DNA of 64,000 bases from Hypoxylon rubiginosum (taxonomy: Eukaryota > Ascomycota > Sordariomycetes > Xylariales > Hypoxylaceae). The stretch spans positions 1 to 64,000 of the forward strand of contig CADCXA010000068.1 in NCBI GenBank assembly GCA_902806565.1. Direction: 5' to 3'. A program made the position numbers and the translations under genes. Shown piece by piece: positions 57,788-64,000 of this stretch; the stretch's first letter is position 1, and the number at the start of each line of letters is the position of its first letter. The notes beneath the pieces were generated by a model. That model saw nothing but the letters and a program-made list of their open reading frames with translations, ran no database searches and was not told the DNA's origin.

Positions 57788-57820
57788 AGAATTACGTAAT
57801 AAACAAAAGCTTCTGATTGG

Positions 57821-58020
57821 CCCCGCCACACCCCCAAGCCACCCACCCCCCTAGCCACACCCCCAAGCCACACCACCAAGCCCACCACCCCCAGCCACAC
57901 CACACCCAAACCACCCACCGCCACCCACCACCACCCCCCTAGCCACACCACCACCCACCGCCACCCACCACCACCACACCCAAGCCACCCCCAGCCACAC
58001 CGCCCACCCCCCCCCCGCCG
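57821..58020. repeat. CCACC-rich minisatellite
   Basis: About 200 bp consist almost only of C and A on the plus strand, built from irregular CCACC, AAGCCACC and CTAGCCACACC units. The minus strand is therefore G/T-rich with many GGTGG and GGGG runs that could form G-quadruplexes. It is bracketed by direct copies of TCTGATTGGC (57812-57821 and 58118-58127). Confidence 0.75.
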
Positions 58021-58053
58021 GCCATGGCTACCTTAGGTAATTCGGAATATCGG

Positions 58054-58090
58054 CTCGGCGAACGGCGGCTCCGCGCGCCGATTCGCCGAG
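58054..58090. other. GC hairpin right of C-rich array
   Basis: CTCGGCGAA (58054-58062) and TTCGCCGAG (58082-58090) pair perfectly. Inside them CGGCG (58063-58067) pairs with CGCCG (58076-58080), with one bulged A. The result is a nearly continuous 14-bp stem. Confidence 0.65.
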
Positions 58091-58590
58091 TATACCTACC
58101 AGCCACAGCCAACCTACTCTGATTGGCTAGCCACACCTGGGTGCACGGACGAAGAATTCTTCATAGAATCATTTATTCTCAATCAAAATCCCTTTAAAAG
58201 CTTAATAATTAATACCATTCGATAGAGCTCGTTTTGCGTGACCTTTTGATACCATTTGCACTTTTATAGACCTTGTTGCGATAGAGCTGCAAAGGAAAAG
58301 GTTGAAAAGTGCGGGGCGATTCTAAGTATCTGATTGGCCGGTGAAATTGTGGCAGTACTAATGAAATAAAGAGAAGTTGATTCAGATGCCCAGGTGAATA
58401 TACGAGCTACTATTAAGTTGTGGTGAGACGAATTATAAAAGACCATCGTCGCCCCGGTACTAGAGTCTCCTTTTCGCGAAAGGGGACGTAACTTGACACC
58501 TGGCTGTTACTTATCATCGAGTAGACATTACTCTCCATCATCTTATCCGCACCCATGTTACAAGCATACACTATGCTCAAAATCCTAAGT

Positions 58591-61500
58591 CTACCAAAAA
58601 TTGTTACTTGCCGCCTTCACCTTTTCCCTGTACTCCCGCAGTTCTCGCTTTGCCTCTTCCGCCTCCCGTAGAATATGTCCTAAACCGTGCTTGTCAAAAT
58701 CCTGGCATATTGGACAGAAATCAGCAGGACGATCACCACTCTCTTCTTGCTCCTCCCTAGCATCAAAGTATCTATCACCATCTCCAGCTTCGTACCATAT
58801 ATCACCGTCGTCATCCATCTCGGCACGGTAGCCGGCAAACTGTAGGGCATCACAGAGTGCCAAGACTACCGGGAACCGTGAAAGTAGTCTCTGGCCCTCG
58901 GGTGAGGAAATGTGATGGTAAAACTGGGTTTGATGTTGAAAGAACGTGGTATGTTCGTCCTCATCTTCCGTGTCATCCCCACTCCCGCCTCCTGAATGAT
59001 CGACATCGCTCGGCGTGCCGTCCCCTACAGCTTCTGCGCCTTGTGCATATTGAGGATCCCCCGCCCATCTGTTTTGGTATATCATACCTCTGGGGGACCA
59101 AGATATATCAAGCCGTGGCTTTCTAGTTTCCTCGCAATGTTCAAATTTAGAGAGCCATTCCTTAGCATTCTTACGCCATCTCACAGGGCCATAGCTCCAC
59201 GATCTTCCAGTCTCTAGAGCTCGCAGGTTCAACTTTGACGCATACCGGTCGTAAGTATCGTGAGTTGTATTCCTTAACCCAGATCTCTGATTAAGAAAAG
59301 CCGGGTCCAAGAATACCCGAAATGGGTCTGATCCGTGCAAAAGCAAGTGAGCCAGCCCCCCTTCCAGGCTGATGAATGACAACCTTCTAGGCCACCGTCC
59401 AATTCCGTACCAGGGCAAATTCCAGATCAGCTGCCATGCATTCTTGCCCGCCTCGTATCTCAGATGTGGGCTTGCTCCCTGAAGTAAAAGATAATGAGTC
59501 GTGTCGTTGAGCCAATAGCCTCTCCAGAAGCCCCGTTGATCGATTCTCCCGAGGCTCTGAACCAGTGGTGTACCGTTCCTGGATGCTATGTTGGGGTTTA
59601 CCTCGGCACCACTTTCAACCAGGACAACGACTCCTTTCAAAAAACGACCCCACGAGGCAGCATGTCCTAATGGCGTGCGTCTGTGTTCTCCTTCGGAGTT
59701 TGGATCTATTTGGGCAATCTCTAGGGCGAATAGAACTTCTTGGAAGTTACGATCCTCGCATGCCCCGTGTAGCAGAGTGTTTGATAAACGTGATGCGTTA
59801 GGCAGCTCAACCTTCCAGTCGGAATAGCCCACGGATCGTAGCAATTGAACCTTCCATTTGAATCCTGCGTTGAGCTTCTGAAGAAGTCCTGCTAATATGG
59901 GACCGAAAGAAATGATATCTGCCCCGCGTGACAACATAGCTGAAACCGTGGAGGAGTATCCCCTGTCAAACGCAAACAAAATTGCAGGCCTTTTGAGAGT
60001 GAGATTTGGGTAATTTGACTAGCCGTGGAAGGGTAATCTGGAATGCTTACAGTCTCTTCTCCGTGATGGTACCATAGAACATATTTGGATTACATCCCAG
60101 ATCTAGAAGGTGTTCTATGACCTGATGTATCCGACACAAGACTTTTTCGTCCTCCGTGTACCAGTAACTTTCATAATAACCTTGAACGACATGCTATTCT
60201 GAATTAGCTACTGGATCACGACTGGTCGATCCCTTGGGAGTACATACCTCAAGGAGACCTCCGATTTCATCATTGGAATCATAGATACTTGCTTGACCGC
60301 TCTTCAATAAGTATTGGATCCTGCTTAAGTCTTGCCCTTGACATGCCCGGAAGATGGAAGCATCTTGAGGCCGCACATTGAATAAGGTGACAGAGCAGTC
60401 AAATCTCGGCATGCCGATCCAGTGCCTTGCAGCCTGCTGTAGATTCAGCTCGAATTGAAGTACTTGCTGACAGAATATATTGAAGCCAATCTTAACTACA
60501 AATCTCAGCTTTCTACGTGTTCGCTTAGACTGTATAGTTAGCAGTGTGCCCACTTTGTGTTTATCACCTATTGACGGCTCACGGAGGCCACCGTATGTTA
60601 GTGAGTAATACCAGAGGCTTCTCCTCATATGATGTTCAGTTAGCCTCGTAGCGGGTTCCACTTCATGTGCAAGATTTGGACTCAAAAGAGAACCAATATC
60701 AAGTTTTGACTGCTTCTGTCCATTTTGGTCGGATCTGTACTGGTTTGCGGGCTGCAGTCCTCCGTTTGTTTTCTATTAAAGTTAGCGCCGCAGCTTCTCG
60801 GTTTCCATAGGATCTAGATAAAAAAAATAGAATCGTACGTGTACACTGTCTTTGTTCTCTTTTTGTGCAGTGGGATTCGTACACAGACCATATTCGCTTC
60901 CGGTGGACTGAACACCCTTGTCTGAAACATTCCGCTGAGCAGTCTCAAGGTCCCTGAGCGGACTCTCTGCGGTCTGAGTGAAATTTATCAGTAAGTTGTC
61001 TCCATTGCCATGAGTTTATATACTCGCCCTTTGAATAACACTCCGGATCTCTGTTTGTATCGAGAGTTTGACAGCTTCTATTGACTCCCTTAACTCTGCT
61101 TGCAGGAGATTATGGCTAGCGCTAAGAGCTTGTAGTGACATGTGATTCAAGGATGTCAATCGCCTGCAACTACGTCAGAAACATCACGCAAAACACGGCG
61201 ATCGATTAAAAATGCTTGGCAGTCGAAAGGAAGGTGAATAGGGAGAAATTCATCAAATTCAAGGAAAAATGATGCGCACATCCCAAGAATGACTAGTACA
61301 GTATTCAACTGAGACTCGGCTTTTGCTACTCTTCCGAGTATCTGGTCTGTTCTTTTCTTGTCTAGGGTCGCCCATCGTAATCGAGCTTGGACTGTTTGAG
61401 ATGCTCCGGAGCGGGTATAGCAAAGGCTCCGGATTGCCTGAAGCGCATCCAAGTTGGTTTGAAGGCCCGACGATAGTATTGTCTGGTGCTCCGGGGGAAG

Positions 61501-61710
61501 TAGCACTAACGAATTCGACACGGGCAGTTCTTCCTCGAGACGATGTAGCTGCTCTATACGTGAGCGTAAATGGTCAAGTTTTGTTGCCAATTGAACCAGC
61601 TCCTCGGGTGCATTCAGAAATGACTGCACGAGGCTCTTCGCAGCCTTGCTAGCTTTGATGGACAACTCGAGTAGATGAGCAAGAGCGGATGCTGTGCCGA
61701 TAACTTCCAT
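58591..61710 (-). CDS. STAND-N / ankyrin repeat protein
   Basis: Six exons joined by hand encode 921 residues: 61710-61280, 61163-61024, 60966-60839, 60772-60248, 60193-60051 and 59989-58591. The five introns (116, 57, 66, 54 and 61 bp) all restore frame; branch sites CTGAC, GCTAAC and GCTAAT are visible in three. The N-terminus (MEVIGTASALAHLLELSIKA, then LVQLATKLDHLRSRIEQL) is the helical domain found at the front of fungal STAND/NLR proteins. No P-loop follows. From about residue 360 ankyrin-like repeats appear: DASIFRACQGQDLSRIQYLL, VLCRIHQVIEHLLDLGCNPN, RTPLGHAASWGRFLKGVVVL. The C-terminus is acidic (DDTEDEDEH), then has a possible zinc-knuckle FCPICQDFDKHGLGH and a terminal coiled helix. 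It is probably a self/non-self or stress signalling scaffold, by analogy only. Confidence 0.8.
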
Positions 61711-62745
61711 AATGAACTGGGATAATCTCGAGATGGTTCTTGAGTCCTATCACAAGTTATGGGAAGCGCTGCATCATATATCGGATGCCTAGGTACGTTT
61801 GATCCCTGTGAGTTATTATGGTAGAGTGGAGGTTATTCCAACGGGGTGGCTGAGGCTGCATATATAAGCTGCTGCTGATGTAATCAGGACTTCTCAGGGG
61901 CTCCTGTCACATGACTTCCCAATTCGTGACAGTTGCCTCTGAAGCTCCTTGCTGTACGAAATATGACTGGAATATCATGGACCTATTAGATGTGGTGATT
62001 TTTACTTATGATAGTCTTCACGCTATCCCAGTCATCTCTCGCAGCGTGAGGTTTCGCGATGCAGTACCGTAGCCTAACGCATAATAGTTGGGGCTGCATC
62101 CAAGACTCTCGTCCGCGATTCAACTCTCAGAAATGAAGTCGTGCGGCCGATCGAGGCATTTTGTGTTACGGAAGAGGGTGAAGTACGGCACGAGCACCCA
62201 AATGCCGACGTGGGTGTCCTCGTCTATAACCATGATGCCAATCTTATCGACCACACAAGGGATGCTGGAGGCTTGCGCTGAACACAAATTATATCATCAA
62301 ATTACCGTCGATAAGCTTTTCACACATCTGTGCTATTTCCACGCCCGAGCGACAGGAAAGCCTATAGGTCTCGCTATAGCAGCAGCAACTATATTATATG
62401 CAGTAAGTTAGAGAAGTTAGGAGGTATGTGATGTTCAACGGGCATCATGAGGTAAGCGGATTGTAGGAATGATGTTGAGCGTACCGATGTAGGTAATTGG
62501 CGAAAAACGACCCATCCAAGAAAATTAGCCGTTAACTTGCGAGAATGGCGCGGTAAATCTCTTCCTGGGTAGTATCAATACAGTATGGTATCTAATAGAT
62601 ACTGAGATACTACTGTACGCAATGCCAAGCTGTTATCGGCTAAGACCTATCGACAGCTAACCGTCGATCACTATAGTTAAGAGCAGGGCACAAACATCTA
62701 CTACTCAACATAATACCAGTAGCCGCGTATCATTACATCGTCAAC
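61711..62745. other. Intergenic, one weak coding-like stretch
   Basis: These 1.03 kb lie between divergent genes. A 63-codon stretch without ATG (62090-62282, plus) reads with good coding character, for example EGEVRHEHPNADVGVLVYNH, but matches no family I know. The rest holds nothing recognised. Confidence 0.35.
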
Positions 62746-63426
62746 ATGGTTGAAATTAAGAAATACCATCTTCCGCCCACTCACCTCATTCCCAATTCCC
62801 CGCAACCTCTGCTCCACTACAAGGGACTCCTGTCTGAGCCTTCCAAGCGCCGACCCGAAGACATTCACGACACGCTCGACGGCAACGGCTGGGAGACGCA
62901 GTGTATATTCCGGTACGGTCCGACGCAGCAGTCGCACTACCACTCCCGGATCCACGAGGCCATGGTCGTGCTCTCGGGCGCGGCCGTGATCCGCTTCGGC
63001 GTGGCGGACACGGACCCCGACCCGGACAAGAGCGCGTGGGGCGGGGCGCGGGAAGAGGGCGGGGTCGAGATCACGGCGGCGGCGGGCGACGTCTTCGTGA
63101 TCCCGGCCGGCGTGGCGCACAAGACGCACGACGCGACCCCGAGCGCCGCCTTCAGCCTGTTGACGCCGGGCGAGGGGCGCGGGATCCCCGCGCCGGACGT
63201 GCGGGAGGCGCTGGCCGGCGTGCGGCTCTCGGGGTTCACGATGATGGGCGCGTACCCGAAGGGCTGCGGCAGCTGGGACTTCTCGGTCGGAGGAGACGAC
63301 GTGGGTAATTTCGAGGCGTCGTGGAATGTTCCGAGGCCGGAGAAAGACCCCTTCCTTGGCGATTCGTCAGACGGTATTGTCGGCCAGTGGACAGGATCTG
63401 CTCGGCCGAAAGGGAGAACTCCCTAA
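62746..63426 (+). CDS. Cupin-domain protein, YjlB-like
   Basis: A single exon encodes 226 residues starting at CAACATGG. Cupin motif 1 is visible as HYHSRIHEAMVVLSG, with His at 64, 66 and 70 and Glu at 71. Motif 2 is GDVFVIPAGVAHKT with His at 125. These residues would bind one metal ion, as in mono-cupins of the YjlB type. Several members have unknown substrates. The conserved C-terminal YPKGCGSWDFSVG segment, found in fungal YjlB-like proteins, follows. The gene is strongly GC-rich compared with the ankyrin gene beside it. It is divergent to that gene with a 1-kb spacer. It is likely a small soluble enzyme or a metal-binding protein; the reaction is unknown. Confidence 0.85.
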   Translation: MVEIKKYHLPPTHLIPNSPQPLLHYKGLLSEPSKRRPEDIHDTLDGNGWETQCIFRYGPTQQSHYHSRIHEAMVVLSGAAVIRFGVADTDPDPDKSAWGGAREEGGVEITAAAGDVFVIPAGVAHKTHDATPSAAFSLLTPGEGRGIPAPDVREALAGVRLSGFTMMGAYPKGCGSWDFSVGGDDVGNFEASWNVPRPEKDPFLGDSSDGIVGQWTGSARPKGRTP

Positions 63427-64000
63427 ACGTGGCTCTAAAAGTTGGCCATGCGTTTTTGTTGCGTAAAGGTAAAGGTACGAAGGTTCGGGGTCGGAAGTTT
63501 CGTACATCAGGACTACCTCTTTCAGTGGTACAGTGCTATTTAGGTTCATATACAGCATTACTCATTGCTAAGATATCAAAAAGATTAGTGACCTCCCCGC
63601 TAGAATCTAGGTAGCTATCCGCTATACCTAGATGGCATTAAGCTCCCTACCTACCTAGGTAGATAACTAGATAATACAGTGTGGGCATTTGCTGTGTACA
63701 CCGTGCTGCTTAGTACCGAAATGTAAGAATCCTAGAATTCCTTTATATCTTAGGAGGCAAGTTACGTAGGTAGGCTACAGCCTTTATTCCAAGCATCGGG
63801 TTTCGCTTGAAATCTAGGTATTTTAAAGCCGAGTTCATAATTAATTTCCATGTGTTAAGAAGCACAAATTAAAGGGGCTATTCTCCTCATTCTTGGGCCA
63901 CCCTCAAACGAAGCTATTCAAAATCAATTGGCCAATCAGATATTGGTTCTCTCTTTTGGACTAGCGTTAGACGACTAGCTGCCGCCAGTCTTGGTCTCGT
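63427..64000. other. Intergenic to window end
   Basis: No gene was recognised in the final 574 bp. CTACCTACCTAGGTAG lies at 63647-63662 and another TAGGTAGG at 63768, members of the dispersed motif class. Confidence 0.4.

Larger units (their letters stand above)
57509..58590. other. Gene-free region with structured repeat
   Basis: These 1.08 kb separate the P450 relic from the 3' end of the ankyrin gene. They hold the C-rich array and hairpins annotated separately (57764-58127). The remainder is ordinary AT-moderate DNA with two GCGATAGAGCT-like words near 58220 and 58279. Confidence 0.5.

Overview
The window looks like nuclear DNA of a filamentous ascomycete (Pezizomycotina; Sordariomycetes is my guess but is not proven). 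Spliced genes have short introns of 50-150 bp with GTANGT-like donors and CTAAC, CTGAC or GCTAAT branch sites. Fungal-specific families are present: DUF6594, fungal BTB, NACHT/STAND and STAND-type N-terminal domains. A 19-kb block is almost pure A+T in the manner of repeat-induced point mutation (RIP).

Bases 1-19092 form the RIP block. G+C is about one base in twenty in the lines I counted, CA and TG are rare, and no reading frames survive. The right two thirds can be resolved. A 5.3-kb LTR retrotransposon on the minus strand (7160-19092) is interrupted by a second copy of the same family on the plus strand (9914-16535). Two copies of a short non-coding LTR element (5759-7158 and 12423-13953) are inserted at the left edge of the first and inside the second. 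Target-site duplications and mutually preserved empty sites support this order. Bases 1-5750 are RIP-mutated too but unassigned.

From 19093 composition becomes normal at once. A broken NACHT-TPR (NLR-like) gene abuts the retroelement. It is followed by a BTB gene, a DUF6594 membrane protein, an MFS drug:H+ antiporter-type transporter and a dienelactone hydrolase (divergent pair). Next come an ING/PHD chromatin protein, an NTF2-like protein, and a core block with a BCAS3-like WD40 protein, DPM2 and the splicing factor CWC22.

From 47 kb the content turns accessory again: an F-box pseudogene, an epoxide hydrolase next to a second NTF2-like protein, an unknown nuclear-looking protein, a beta-propeller-like protein, a cytochrome P450 relic, a C-rich minisatellite framed by hairpins, a six-exon STAND-N/ankyrin protein and a cupin. 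The housekeeping genes (ING, BCAS3, DPM2, CWC22) sit between two variable zones rich in self/non-self-type receptors, pseudogenes and small enzymes.

Exon coordinates were worked out by hand from splice signals and reading-frame continuity. Protein family names come from recognition of motifs, not from database searches.
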